From assembly GCF_023227745.1 (NCBI RefSeq), contig NZ_JALKBX010000004.1, positions 1 to 64,000 of the forward strand: a stretch of DNA of 64,000 nt. Reading direction: 5' to 3'. Shown here piece after piece: positions 32,866 through 41,520 of this stretch (positions within the stretch are counted from its first letter, which is position 1; the number at the start of each line of letters is the position of its first letter). Under the pieces are notes generated by a model. The model searched no databases and was not told the DNA's origin. It saw only the letters and a program-made list of their open reading frames with translations. The position numbers and the translations under genes are program-made. This DNA comes from Natroniella acetigena. Its GTDB lineage: Bacteria; Bacillota; Halanaerobiia; Halobacteroidales; Halobacteroidaceae.

Positions 32866-33186
32866 ATTTACTAAGTTCTTTATTTAAGAGAGCTTTAAAA
32901 AGAAGGATTTTAAATTTTTCTGTTGAATATAATAAAAGGGATTAGCTTATGAATTATTAATCTGTAAGCAGGGTTAACTTATGGAGCTTGGTTAGATTGA
33001 TTTTTGAGGAAAAATAAAATTTGCAGTTTGAAATAGTTAATTTGTTATAATCTAATTTAATTAACTTAAATCAAGATAAATAAATTGCATAATAGTTAGA
33101 CTTATTATATATAGTATGATATTATTTCCAAGCACACAACATGTTGTGTGCTTTTATTTTATGGAGGGTAGTTTAAGGAGAGGGGT
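32866..33186 (+). promoter_or_regulatory. AT-rich leader region of nrdR
   Basis: No gene seen. It holds TTGCAT (33085-33090) and TATATA (33108-33113), a plausible promoter overlapped by the first NrdR-like box, and the second box at 33134-33149. Confidence 0.5.
33102..33149 (+). promoter_or_regulatory. pair of NrdR-box-like sites
   Basis: The 16-mers at 33102-33117 (TTATTATATATAGTAT) and 33134-33149 (ACACAACATGTTGTGT) resemble the NrdR consensus ACACWATATATWGTGT and are separated by exactly 16 bp, the spacing expected for tandem NrdR boxes. The second box is part of a larger palindrome, AAGCACACAACATG/CATGTTGTGTGCTT, followed by TTATTTT, so a terminator or attenuator is an alternative. Confidence 0.6.
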
Positions 33187-33651
33187 ATGGTCTTAGTCAT
33201 GAAATGTCCATATTGTACAGAGGTTAACAGTAAGGTTGTTGATTCAAGAGCTACAGAAGATAATATAACAATTAGACGAAGGAGAGAATGTTTAAACTGT
33301 AGTGAACGATTTACCACATATGAGAGAATAGATGAACTTCCTATTATAGTTGTTAAAAAGGATAGTAGAAGAGAAAGGTTTGATAGAAATAAGGTTATGA
33401 GTGGTCTAATCAAAGCTTGTGAAAAAAGACCAATTTCTAGAGAACAATTAGAAGGAATAGTTAATTCAGTAGAGCAAAAAATTAGAAATCAGATGGAAGG
33501 AGAAGTTACAAGTATTGTCATTGGTGAACTTGTAATGGAATATTTATGTCAACTTGATGAAGTAGCCTATGTCAGGTTTGCTTCGGTCTATCATCAATTT
33601 AAGGATATTGAGAATTTCAGGAAAGAGCTGGATGAATTATTAGATAACTAA
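33187..33651 (+). CDS. nrdR: transcriptional repressor NrdR
   Basis: Zn-ribbon plus ATP-cone repressor of ribonucleotide reductase genes; 154 aa. CPYC and CLNC zinc ligands, SKVVDSRATEDNITIRRRRE, and the ATP-cone VVKKDSRRERFDRNKVMSGL are visible. ATG 33187 is favoured by AGGAG 9 nt upstream, although the family usually begins at MKCPYC (33199). Directly followed by nrdD, with NrdR-like boxes upstream suggesting autoregulation. Confidence 0.95.
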   Translation: MVLVMKCPYCTEVNSKVVDSRATEDNITIRRRRECLNCSERFTTYERIDELPIIVVKKDSRRERFDRNKVMSGLIKACEKRPISREQLEGIVNSVEQKIRNQMEGEVTSIVIGELVMEYLCQLDEVAYVRFASVYHQFKDIENFRKELDELLDN

Positions 33652-33665
33652 GGAGTGTATAATTA

Positions 33666-35789
33666 ATGACTAAAAGAATGAGTGCTAAACCAGAAAAAAG
33701 AAGATTTACTAAAGTTAAGAAACGAGATGGAAGAGTAGTACCATTTGATAAGCTTAAAATAGTAGATGCTATCTTTGATGCTGCTCAAGAAGTAGGTGGT
33801 CATGATCGAGAAATTGCAAAAGAAGTGGCTGAGTTAGCCATTGATTATTTAGTAGAGAATCTTACTTTTGAAATTCCGACTGTAGAGGAAGTACAAGATT
33901 CTGTAGAAAAAGCTTTAATTGAAAGAGGACATGCTAAAACTGCTAAAGCATATATCTTATATAGAGAAAAACGTTCCCGATATCGCCATGCTAAGAGTGA
34001 TTTAATGCAACAGGTATCGGAGGTAGAGGAAGAGACGATTAGGGATAATGCTAATGTGGGGAATTCACCTTCTGCTAAGATGTTACAAGTAGGAATGGCA
34101 GCGAGTAAAGAATATTATCTTTCTAATTTAATTCCAGGACATATTGTAAAAGCTTATCGTAAGGGAGATATACATATTCATGATTTAGATTATTATGGGA
34201 AAACAATTAATTGTATGCAGATTCCTTTAGCTAAGTTATTAAAAGAAGGGTTCAATACCGGATATGGATATATTCGACCACCAAAAAGAATCTCGAGTGC
34301 AGTGATGTTATCTTGTATTATCTTGCAAAGTTGTCAGAATGATATGTATGGGGGCCAAGCTTTCCCGTGGTTTGATAAAACTATGTCCGATTATATTCCT
34401 AAAGATTATGCAGAATTGAAAATGAAAGAACAAGAAGAGACTATTACAGCAGAAGAGCAACGAATTTTAGAACAGATTATAGATGATGTTTATCAAGGTA
34501 TGGAAGCGTTGGTCTATAATTTAAATACGATGCACTCTCGTGCCGGAGCACAAGTTCCATTCAGTTCAATTAATTTTGGAACTGCTACTACTCCTGAAGG
34601 TAGATTGATAATTGAACAATTATTAAAAGCATTTAAAGCAGGATTAGGTAATGGAGAGACTCCTATCTTTCCTAACTTAATTTTTAGATTAAAAGAAGGG
34701 GTTAATTTTAATCCTCAAGATCCAAATTATGATTTGTATCAATTAGCTTTAGAAGTTGCAGGAAGAAGAATGAATCCTACTTTTTCTTTTATGGATGCAA
34801 GCTTTAATCAAGAATATGATGATTGCACATCGTATATGGGATGTCGTAGTCGAGTAATGGGCAATAGACATGGTGAATCTACTCCTGAATCACGAGGGAA
34901 TATTGCTCCTATTTCAATTAATTTACCAAGGTTAGGGATTAAATCTGATAGTATAATTCAATTCTTCAATCAATTTGATAAAGTTGTTGACTTATGTGAA
35001 GAGCAGTTGATGCATCGTTATGAAGTTTGTAAAAAATTAAAAGTAAAAGATTTACCATTTGTAATGGGTCAAGGAATTTATATTGATGCGGAAGGTTTAG
35101 AGGCCACTGATAGTATTGAGGAAGCTATGAAGCATGGTACTTTAAGTATCGGATTTATAGGGTTAGCAGAGTGTTTAAAAGCCTTAATTGGGAAGCACCA
35201 TGGAGAGAGTGAAGAAGCACAAGAGTTAGGCTTAAAGATTATTGGACATTTACGTGACCGCTTAGATCAATTAAGTGAAAAGCATGATTTGAATTTCACC
35301 TGCTATGCTACGCCTGCTGAAGGTTTATCAGGGAGATTTATTAAATTAGATCAAGAGAGGTTTGGAACGATAGAGGGTGTAACTGAAAATGATTTCTATA
35401 CGAATTCATTCCATGTTCCTGTTTATCATGATATTTCTTTTGAAGAAAAAATAAAATTAGAAGCTCCATACCATGAATATACTAATGCTGGTCATATTTC
35501 TTATATTGAATTACCAAGTGCTATTGAAGAAAATACTGCAGCTTTAGAGAAAATTCATAGGATAATGAAAGAATCTAATATGGGGTATGCTGGAATCAAC
35601 TTCCCTATCGATGAATGCTTAGATTGTAATCATTCTGGGATTATTGCTGAAGATGAATGTCCATCCTGTGGCAGTGAACGAATAAGAAGGGTACGTAGAG
35701 TTACTGGATATTTATCAACTTTAGATCGTTTTGCACCAGGTAAAGAAGCTGAGTATAAGAAAAGGATAGATCATTTAAATAATTGTTAA
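33666..35789 (+). CDS. nrdD: anaerobic (class III) ribonucleoside-triphosphate reductase
   Basis: Reduces ribonucleoside triphosphates with a glycyl radical; 707 aa. N-terminal ATP-cone (VKKRDGRVVPFDKLKIVDAI), catalytic Cys region SCIILQSCQNDMYGG, FMDASFNQEYDD, two CxxC zinc ligand pairs (CLDC and CPSC) near residues 650-672, and the radical site RVTGYLS with Gly about residue 681. No nrdG activase gene follows within the window. Second gene of the nrdR operon. Confidence 0.95.
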   Translation: MTKRMSAKPEKRRFTKVKKRDGRVVPFDKLKIVDAIFDAAQEVGGHDREIAKEVAELAIDYLVENLTFEIPTVEEVQDSVEKALIERGHAKTAKAYILYREKRSRYRHAKSDLMQQVSEVEEETIRDNANVGNSPSAKMLQVGMAASKEYYLSNLIPGHIVKAYRKGDIHIHDLDYYGKTINCMQIPLAKLLKEGFNTGYGYIRPPKRISSAVMLSCIILQSCQNDMYGGQAFPWFDKTMSDYIPKDYAELKMKEQEETITAEEQRILEQIIDDVYQGMEALVYNLNTMHSRAGAQVPFSSINFGTATTPEGRLIIEQLLKAFKAGLGNGETPIFPNLIFRLKEGVNFNPQDPNYDLYQLALEVAGRRMNPTFSFMDASFNQEYDDCTSYMGCRSRVMGNRHGESTPESRGNIAPISINLPRLGIKSDSIIQFFNQFDKVVDLCEEQLMHRYEVCKKLKVKDLPFVMGQGIYIDAEGLEATDSIEEAMKHGTLSIGFIGLAECLKALIGKHHGESEEAQELGLKIIGHLRDRLDQLSEKHDLNFTCYATPAEGLSGRFIKLDQERFGTIEGVTENDFYTNSFHVPVYHDISFEEKIKLEAPYHEYTNAGHISYIELPSAIEENTAALEKIHRIMKESNMGYAGINFPIDECLDCNHSGIIAEDECPSCGSERIRRVRRVTGYLSTLDRFAPGKEAEYKKRIDHLNNC

Positions 35790-35800
35790 TTCTTAGAACT

Positions 35801-35850
35801 AAAAGCTTTTATTGAGTAGGAATTCCTACTCAATAAAAGCTTTTTTATTG
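35801..35850 (+). terminator. intrinsic terminator after nrdD
   Basis: AAAAGCTTTTATTGAGTAGG pairs with its exact complement, followed by TTTTTTATT. Confidence 0.93.
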
Positions 35851-36027
35851 AAGGATTTATATTTTTCTAAAAGCTATTATTTATAATTTAATTCGTTTTA
35901 AAAGTATTATCTCCTTGATCTACAATTGTCGTCAGGTAACTCTGTTTATTTACAGGAAAAAAGATAATTTTTGTTGAAAATAGTAATAGTATCAGTTTTA
36001 AACAAAAAATAGATAAGGGGATGACAA

Positions 36028-36474
36028 ATGAAAAAGATCTATTTTAGTGTATTTTTACTTATCTTGTTGTTAATAGTAGCTTATCAGACAGGGTTTTTTA
36101 ATAAGAGGGTAGTTAATGAACAAATTAGCTTGAATGCTGGAGAGTATAGTTTATATGATTTTGAGTTAGAAGAGAAGAAGGATGTAAAAATTAGTTGTCA
36201 GAGGTTAGAAGGGGCAGTTGTCGAATGGTTAGTAGTTAAACAAGGGTATCTGAAAAAAGATTTATTTGTTGGAGATATAATTGATGATCTTCAGTTTAGG
36301 GATTATGGTTTCTTTACCTCCACTGAGGAACAACAAGTACAAAGATTTACTTTAAAGCCTGGTAAATATACTATTATTTTAAATAATACTAAACATGGTG
36401 AAATTTATCCCAGTGATTTTGCACAACAAGATTCTATAGTAAAAGTGAGAGTTGAAATTATAAAAAACCCTTGA
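36028..36474 (+). CDS. membrane-anchored hypothetical protein, 148 aa
   Basis: Not recognised. A single N-terminal hydrophobic segment (IYFSVFLLILLLIVAYQTGF) is followed by a basic stop-transfer NKR and about 120 residues of predicted beta-rich extracytoplasmic domain ending VKVRVEIIKNP. The SLNAGEYSLYDFELEEKKDV and LKPGKYTIIL stretches suggest a pre-peptidase-like or galactose-binding-like beta fold. ATAAGGGGATG precedes the start. It lies 50 nt upstream of argF. Confidence 0.7.
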   Translation: MKKIYFSVFLLILLLIVAYQTGFFNKRVVNEQISLNAGEYSLYDFELEEKKDVKISCQRLEGAVVEWLVVKQGYLKKDLFVGDIIDDLQFRDYGFFTSTEEQQVQRFTLKPGKYTIILNNTKHGEIYPSDFAQQDSIVKVRVEIIKNP

Positions 36475-36523
36475 ATATTTATTCTTATATATGTATAATT
36501 ATAAGAAAGAGAGGGGCGATAGA

Positions 36524-37441
36524 ATGAAACATTTATTAACGATAAATGATTTAACAAAAGAAGAGATCAATGAATTATTTTCTTTAACAGAGAAGTTGAA
36601 GAAAGAAAACAAAGAAAATGTTGCTCACAAGTTGTTAGCTGGAAAGAGTTTGGGCATGCTTTTTGCTAAATCTTCTACTAGAACTAGGGTTTCCTTTGAG
36701 GTTGGAATTTATCAACTAGGGGGCCAAGGAGTCTTTTTAAGCTCAAATGATATTCAATTGGGACGAGGTGAATCAATCAGTGATACTGCTAAGGTTTTAT
36801 CACGTTATTTGGATGGAATTATGATTAGAACCTTTGCCCATAGTGATGTAGAAGAGCTAGCTGAACATGGTTCAATCCCTATAATCAATGGTTTAACAGA
36901 TTCCTACCATCCTTGTCAAGCGTTGACCGATTTATTTACAGTTTATGAACATAAGGGCCAACTATCTAATTTAAAGATGGCTTATATTGGTGATGGAAAT
37001 AACATGGCTCATTCTCTGTTGTTAGCAACTACTAAGGTAGGAATGGATATCTCAATTGCTATACCTAATGATTATCGACCTGATCCAGAAGTCTTGCAAG
37101 TAGCTAAAGAGTGGGCTAGAGAGAGTGGAAGTCAAGTTGAAGTTGTAACTGATCCATTACAAGCAGCTCAAGAAGCCGATGTTTTGTATACTGATGTTTG
37201 GGCCAGTATGGGGGATGAAGCAGAGAAAGAAGAGAGAGAAGAAGCGTTTAAAGACTATCAAGTTAATACTGAAGTTATGAACGTAGCTCAAGATGATGCT
37301 ATTTTCCTGCATTGTTTACCTGCTCATCGTGGTGAAGAGGTAACAGCAGATGTAATAGATGGAGAGCAGTCAGTTGTCTTTGCTCAAGCAGAAAATAGAA
37401 TGCATATTCAAAAAGCAATTATGGTCAAACTAATGAAATAA
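36524..37441 (+). CDS. argF: ornithine carbamoyltransferase
   Basis: Forms citrulline from ornithine and carbamoyl phosphate; 305 aa. Carbamoyl-phosphate loop SSTRTRVSFEVG, HPCQALTDLFT, GDGNNMAHSL, DVWASMGDE and the catalytic HCLPAHRG are intact. ATG 36524 follows GAGAGGGGCG; the frame start at 36491 is less likely. It is separated from argG-argH by 11 kb; both serve arginine synthesis. Confidence 0.94.
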   Translation: MKHLLTINDLTKEEINELFSLTEKLKKENKENVAHKLLAGKSLGMLFAKSSTRTRVSFEVGIYQLGGQGVFLSSNDIQLGRGESISDTAKVLSRYLDGIMIRTFAHSDVEELAEHGSIPIINGLTDSYHPCQALTDLFTVYEHKGQLSNLKMAYIGDGNNMAHSLLLATTKVGMDISIAIPNDYRPDPEVLQVAKEWARESGSQVEVVTDPLQAAQEADVLYTDVWASMGDEAEKEEREEAFKDYQVNTEVMNVAQDDAIFLHCLPAHRGEEVTADVIDGEQSVVFAQAENRMHIQKAIMVKLMK

Positions 37442-37470
37442 AAAAGTTGCCGCTTAAGCGGCAACTTTTT
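37441..37470 (+). terminator. intrinsic terminator after argF
   Basis: AAAAAGTTGCCGCTT and AAGCGGCAACTTTTT form a perfect stem. Confidence 0.93.
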
Positions 37471-37473
37471 TAT

Positions 37474-37568
37474 TTGGGAAATTATGTTTTTTAGAGGTTG
37501 CGGATAATTTTTTAATTTTATTGTTTTTAAATCTGTTACTTAGACTCAGACTTAGCCTTAACCTAAGG
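37474..37568 (+). repeat. dispersed repeat family B, copy
   Basis: GGGAAATTATGTTTTTTAGA, GGTTGCGGATAATTTTT and a TTAGACTCAGACTTAGCCTT tail match copies at about 7494, 41320 and 51648. Confidence 0.7.
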
Positions 37569-38302
37569 TTACTCCACTTCTAAGAAGACTGAGTTATTAT
37601 GACGGATTCTGTCATATTCTCTGGTATCATGCTCTCCTGATGCTATTACTTCAAATTGACTGAATAACAAGTATCCTCCACTAGCCTCTAATTCAATAGT
37701 TGCTTGTCCAGCATAATCCGTTTTAAATACTGTATCTTCATAATCATCTTCATCTACACCGTCAGGTATTACTTGAAATTCATGATTTGCTAACGGATGT
37801 CCTAGATAGTGAATCTCTACTTCAACTTCAGAGCCAGCTGTTAAGCCAAAAGGACTAGAGTTTAAGACTATCTCTAATGGTAGACCAACAGGCTATTCCA
37901 TGCTTTAAAAGTGTCATCACCTGTTACATTAATATAGCTTTTAGCAGTATGTTGACCTAAAGAACGTTGGTAGACGCTAGCAGGTCTGATAGCATAAACT
38001 TGATAAGTTCCACTATCATTTAAAGATGCTCTCCCTGTTAAGAAATTCCCTCGATTTGAAAAAGAAATTTCTTCGATAATCCCATTAGGTGTCTGGATGA
38101 ACGTATTCACTTCTGTAGTACCGAAAGAAGCACGATCATCTCCCATATGTCCCCAAAAACTATCAATAGAAACTGTTTCCCCTTCAGTTACTTCAGTTGG
38201 TGCTTCGATCCAAACATAATGAGCAGATGCTGTACTAGCGATTGAAATTACAAAAAATAATGCAAGCAAACTAAAAACTGTAATTCTTCCTAACTTTTTC
38301 AT
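37569..38302 (-). pseudogene. nikK: NikK-like (DUF4198) periplasmic metal-transport protein, frameshifted
   Basis: ATG 38302 follows a GGAGGG site. A signal peptide ends STASA, mature N-terminus HYVWIEAP, typical of DUF4198/NikK where the N-terminal His binds metal. The frame is open to DDTFKAWNSLLVYH and stops at 37874. Shifting one base continues GLPLEIVLNSSPFGLTAGSE to FLEVE and a stop at 37569. A one-base deletion around 37885-37900 (WN-xPVGLPLE expected) explains it. It is divergent from the second cbiM/nikM gene. Could be a sequencing error or a real inactivation. Confidence 0.82.
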
Positions 38303-38513
38303 AAAATTCCCTCCTGTAATAAGTTTGATAACACCTTTTTGTTTTTTTGTGCTACTAAGAACATTCTTCATGAAATAACTTATTCCTGCAAAAGAATCAA
38401 ATTTTTTAAATTAATTTAATTTTAAAAAAAGCAGGGATTTTAGTTTAAATGGCGAAATTATCTAAATAACACATTTTCAAAAAAAGTATCACTAGATAAA
38501 GAGGAGGATTATA
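38303..38513. promoter_or_regulatory. divergent intergenic region between nikK and the second nikM
   Basis: Two genes diverge from here. TCCTGC (about 38383) and GCAGGGA (about 38431) are inverted around a very AT-rich stretch with AAATTAATTTAATTT. It may hold shared metal-responsive promoters; no clear known box seen. Confidence 0.35.
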
Positions 38514-39125
38514 ATGCATTTACCTGATGGGGTTGTTAGAGAAGGGGTTGTTTTAGCAAGTTATGGAGGTAGTGCTTTACTATATTATTTATCATCACGA
38601 CAAAAAAAGGTTAATTTTAAATTGATTCCTAAGATGAGCTTAATAACAGCTGTTTTATTTGTAGCTTCTTTAATTCATGTTCCAGTAGGAATGACAACTG
38701 TTCATTTTTCATTTGTAGGGTTGGCTGGAATTTTATTAGGGCCGTTATCTTTTTTATCAGTTTTAGTTGCTCTATTCTTACAGTTGATATTGTTCAATCA
38801 TGGTGGCTATTCTACTTTAGGAGTTAATACCTTAAATTTTGCTGTAGGAGCTTTGAGTGGTTATTATATTTTTAAACTTAGAAAAAAATTGGAGATGAAT
38901 AGTTTTTTAGAAGGAGTCTTTGCTTTTTTAGCAGGGGCTGGTTCAATATTAGTTAAGATTGCTGTTGGTTCTATAGTGTTATATTTATCTGGTTATCCAG
39001 CTAGTGTAGGAATCTCTTTGACTACAGTACATCTGCCTATATTTTTAGGGGAAGGGGTAGTTACTGCTTTATTGGTCGTTGCTTTATTAAAGAAAAACAG
39101 GGGGTATATCTATGATGAAGAGTAA
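38514..39125 (+). CDS. nikM: second CbiM/NikM-type metal-binding ECF subunit
   Basis: A 203-aa S component with the MHLPDGV N-terminus closer to the family consensus MHIPDG than the copy at 8265. LIHVPVGMTTVHFSFVGLAG and LGPLSFLSVLVALFLQLILF are the conserved core. It overlaps the following NikL-like gene by 14 nt. No Q or O subunit lies nearby, so it must borrow them (for example CbiQ-CbiO at 9 kb) or be solitary. Nickel or cobalt specificity is undecided; no cobalamin riboswitch precedes it. Confidence 0.85.
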   Translation: MHLPDGVVREGVVLASYGGSALLYYLSSRQKKVNFKLIPKMSLITAVLFVASLIHVPVGMTTVHFSFVGLAGILLGPLSFLSVLVALFLQLILFNHGGYSTLGVNTLNFAVGALSGYYIFKLRKKLEMNSFLEGVFAFLAGAGSILVKIAVGSIVLYLSGYPASVGISLTTVHLPIFLGEGVVTALLVVALLKKNRGYIYDEE

Positions 39126-39531
39126 GCAGTTATTGCTTATTATCTGTTTCAGTTTGGTCTTTAGTTTTATTAGTATTGAAGATGCTTTAGCACATCGGAT
39201 GTTGATTGAAGAGGTCGATGAAGATTATGTAGTAGTTGGCTTTGATGATGGGACTAAAGCTATGGAAGCAGATGTTGTTCTTTATGATCAAGATGAAGAG
39301 GTTATCTTAGAAGGAAGAACCGATTTAGAAGGGGTATTTGAGTTTGATCTTGAACTTCAACCTTATAAGATTGTTTCGAGTGATACCTTTGGTCACCGAG
39401 CTGAATGGACTCGGGATGAACCAATAACTGAAGATAGATTCCCACGCTGGGCAAGAGTTTTACTAGGGGTTGGGATTATATTATTTGTTGGAATAGGTGC
39501 AAGGTTTTTTGGAAATAAGAAGGAAGAGTGA
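39112..39531 (+). CDS. nikL: second NikL-type accessory subunit
   Basis: 139 aa, parallel to the protein at 7822: signal peptide ending ALA, mature HRMLIEE, shared blocks GFDDGTKAMEADVVLYDQDE, EEVILEGRTD and FGHRAEWTRDE, then a C-terminal helix (ARVLLGVGIILFVGIGARFF). ATG 39112 overlaps nikM; a second ATG follows at 39115. Confidence 0.8.
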   Translation: MMKSKQLLLIICFSLVFSFISIEDALAHRMLIEEVDEDYVVVGFDDGTKAMEADVVLYDQDEEVILEGRTDLEGVFEFDLELQPYKIVSSDTFGHRAEWTRDEPITEDRFPRWARVLLGVGIILFVGIGARFFGNKKEE

Positions 39532-39563
39532 GTTAATGAAAATTAATTTAGATATATATTGAG

Positions 39564-39600
39564 GTTGTAGTTAAGAATATTCTTGACTGCAACTTTTTTG
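39564..39600 (+). terminator. intrinsic terminator after nikL copy 2
   Basis: GTTGTAGTTAAGA (39564-39576) pairs with TCTTGACTGCAAC (39581-39593), then TTTTTTG. Confidence 0.85.
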
Positions 39601-39622
39601 TTTGAGAGTAAAGCTAAATTAC

Positions 39623-39827
39623 AATTATGTGTCACTTTGTGACACATAATTGAGTTGACAGTTTACGGTTTACAGTTTACAGTTAAGATCAAAATATTAA
39701 GATTTTAAAACCCATGAAAAGACTTAAATTTATAGGTTTAGAGTGGTTTTGGTTTTAAGGTTTTAACTGTCAACCGTCAACTGTTCACTGTACACTGATA
39801 TTTAGTGGCAAAGTGCCACTAAATATC
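39623..39827 (+). mobile_element. MITE-like element A, copy 3
   Basis: Left hairpin identical to copy 2 (39623-39651). The right hairpin is GATATTTAGTGGCA/TGCCACTAAATATC (39797-39827), with paired changes relative to copies 1 and 2 that keep the stem. Internal arms TTTACGGTTTACAGTTTACA and AACTGTCAACCGTCAACTGT. Confidence 0.87.
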
Positions 39828-40164
39828 AATTTCATTGTAAAGTTGATTAATTTAAGGAAGGATTAAAGGATTTGGGTCGAGAATCATATAAATTAATAGC
39901 GGAATTTTATTCTATTGCTAGGAATAAAAAAAGGTGATATAATTTTAATAAATAAGCTTGTCCGTTCATTTCTATTAATTTTGTGAAAGTGGGAGGGGAT
40001 AAAAAATAGTTTACTCTTGTTTCAATTAATGATTTTTGTAATGATTAGAATAAATGAAGTTTTTGCGTATTAAAATTAATAATGAATATGAGATTGAAAT
40101 TATGGTATATTAAAGATAAGAGAAATGAGTGATATAAATTAATGTAAACTAGGGAGGATTAAAA
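39828..40164 (+). other. AT-rich leader of the LysM/M23 gene
   Basis: About 340 nt with no supported gene or clear promoter; GGGAGGGGATAAAAAATAG at about 39992 is a ribosome-site-like run without a following ORF. Confidence 0.4.
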
Positions 40165-41205
40165 GTGAAGCGTGATCGTTTAGTAATTTTACTTGTTTTA
40201 GTTACAATAATTATCAGTTCAACAGTGGGAATTGCTAGTGCCAATCAGCGTGTTTTACAAAGAGGTATGCGGGGCAATGATGTTAGAGAATTACAAGAGA
40301 GTTTAGTTATGCTAGGAGAAAGGATAATAATTGATGGTATCTTTGGAGGAGCAACAGAAGAAGCAGTAATTAACTTTCAAAGAAAGAGTGACCTCCCTAC
40401 TGATGGAATTGTAGGAAGAGGTACTTGGACTAAGTTGGAACAAGCTCTTAGTTTTGATGAGCATACAGTAAGAAGAGGGGATAATTTATCCCGATTAGCC
40501 AGTACATATGGGGTTTCGTCTGATCTAATTAGAGAAGCTAATAACCTTAGTTCCGATATTATTTTAATCGGTCAAGAGTTAATTATTCCTAAAAGTGGTT
40601 TGGGTGGAGTGAGTACTACAGAGTTTTATGAGTTTATTGATTATCAGGTTCGTTCTGGAGATACTTTAGAAAGGCTTGCTAGAGAGTATAATACTACAGT
40701 TAGAAGGATTAGAGAAGAAAATAATTTAAGAACGGATAGAATTACTGTTGGACAAAGGATCAGGATTCCAAAATTAATGATTAATCTACCAAAGACTTCA
40801 GAGAATGTCGATCCAGTGGAGAGAGATTTTATTTGGCCGGTTGAAGGACGGATAACTTCTGGTTTTGCTTGGCGAGTACACCCAGTCTCTAATCAACGAC
40901 AATTTCATAGTGGACTCGATATTGCAGTTCCTGAGGGAACACCTGTTGAAGCAGCTAGAGCAGGTGAGGTATTAAGTAGTGGTTGGATTAGAGGTTATGG
41001 AAAGACAGTAACAATTGATCATGGAAATGGGGTTGTGACTTTATATGCTCATAACTCACAATTATTGGTAAGATCTGGTCAACAAGTTGGTCAAGGAGAA
41101 GTAATTGCTAAGGCAGGTAGTACAGGACAGAGTACAGGACCACATGTCCATTTTGAAATTAGAATAGATGGAGATCCAGTTAATCCTAAAGATTATTTAA
41201 AGTAA
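40165..41205 (+). CDS. secreted M23 peptidase with PG-binding and two LysM domains
   Basis: 346-aa cell-wall hydrolase. GTG start with AGGGAGG upstream; signal peptide (residues 1-26, ending ASA); peptidoglycan_binding_1 domain (RGMRGNDVRELQESLVMLGE); two LysM domains (HTVRRGDNLSRLASTYGVSS and YQVRSGDTLERLAREYNTTV); C-terminal LytM/M23 metallopeptidase with GRITSGFAWRVHP, HSGLDIAVPEGTPV and zinc/catalytic HVHFEIR. Likely DD-endopeptidase acting on peptidoglycan; a sporulation or cell-separation role is possible. Confidence 0.92.
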   Translation: MKRDRLVILLVLVTIIISSTVGIASANQRVLQRGMRGNDVRELQESLVMLGERIIIDGIFGGATEEAVINFQRKSDLPTDGIVGRGTWTKLEQALSFDEHTVRRGDNLSRLASTYGVSSDLIREANNLSSDIILIGQELIIPKSGLGGVSTTEFYEFIDYQVRSGDTLERLAREYNTTVRRIREENNLRTDRITVGQRIRIPKLMINLPKTSENVDPVERDFIWPVEGRITSGFAWRVHPVSNQRQFHSGLDIAVPEGTPVEAARAGEVLSSGWIRGYGKTVTIDHGNGVVTLYAHNSQLLVRSGQQVGQGEVIAKAGSTGQSTGPHVHFEIRIDGDPVNPKDYLK

Positions 41206-41237
41206 AAGAGAATAGAATTCTATTCTCTTTTGTTTTT
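41206..41237 (+). terminator. intrinsic terminator after the M23 gene
   Basis: AAGAGAATAGAA and TTCTATTCTCTT form a palindrome, followed by TTGTTTTTTTA. Confidence 0.9.
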
Positions 41238-41315
41238 TTATTGAAAAATAAATTATGAAATTGTGGATGATTTTACAATTTGCTGTTAGCTAAAGTTGCC
41301 GAATGGCAGCTTTTT

Positions 41316-41415
41316 TATTATTAAATAAATTATATTTTTTAGAAGTTGTGGGTAACTTTTATTAGTTTATGTTTATTGGTTTTACTTAACCTTAAACTTA
41401 GTCTTAATCTAAAGA
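41316..41415 (+). repeat. dispersed repeat family B, copy
   Basis: AAATTATATTTTTTAGAAG, TTGTGGGTAACTTTTATTAG and the TTAACCTTAAACTTAGTCTT tail match the other family B copies. Confidence 0.65.
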
Positions 41416-41447
41416 GGACGTAGCTCATTCTATCCTTTTGGAAAATG

Positions 41448-41476
41448 TTGACATTATAATTTCTCTCTTATAACAT
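41448..41476 (+). promoter_or_regulatory. znuA promoter
   Basis: TTGACA (41448-41453), 17-nt spacer, TAACAT (41471-41476). Confidence 0.7.
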
Positions 41477-41490
41477 ATACATAGATTAGA

Positions 41491-41505
41491 TGCAAATCAT
41501 TTGCA
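41491..41505 (+). promoter_or_regulatory. 7-1-7 Fur-family (Zur-like) operator
   Basis: TGCAAAT-C-ATTTGCA is a perfect 7-1-7 palindrome lying 14 nt downstream of the -10, over the expected transcription start of znuA. The geometry is that of Fur/Zur/PerR boxes. The Fur-family gene at 44966 is the likely regulator. Confidence 0.75.
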
Positions 41506-41520
41506 AAAAGGGGGAGAATT

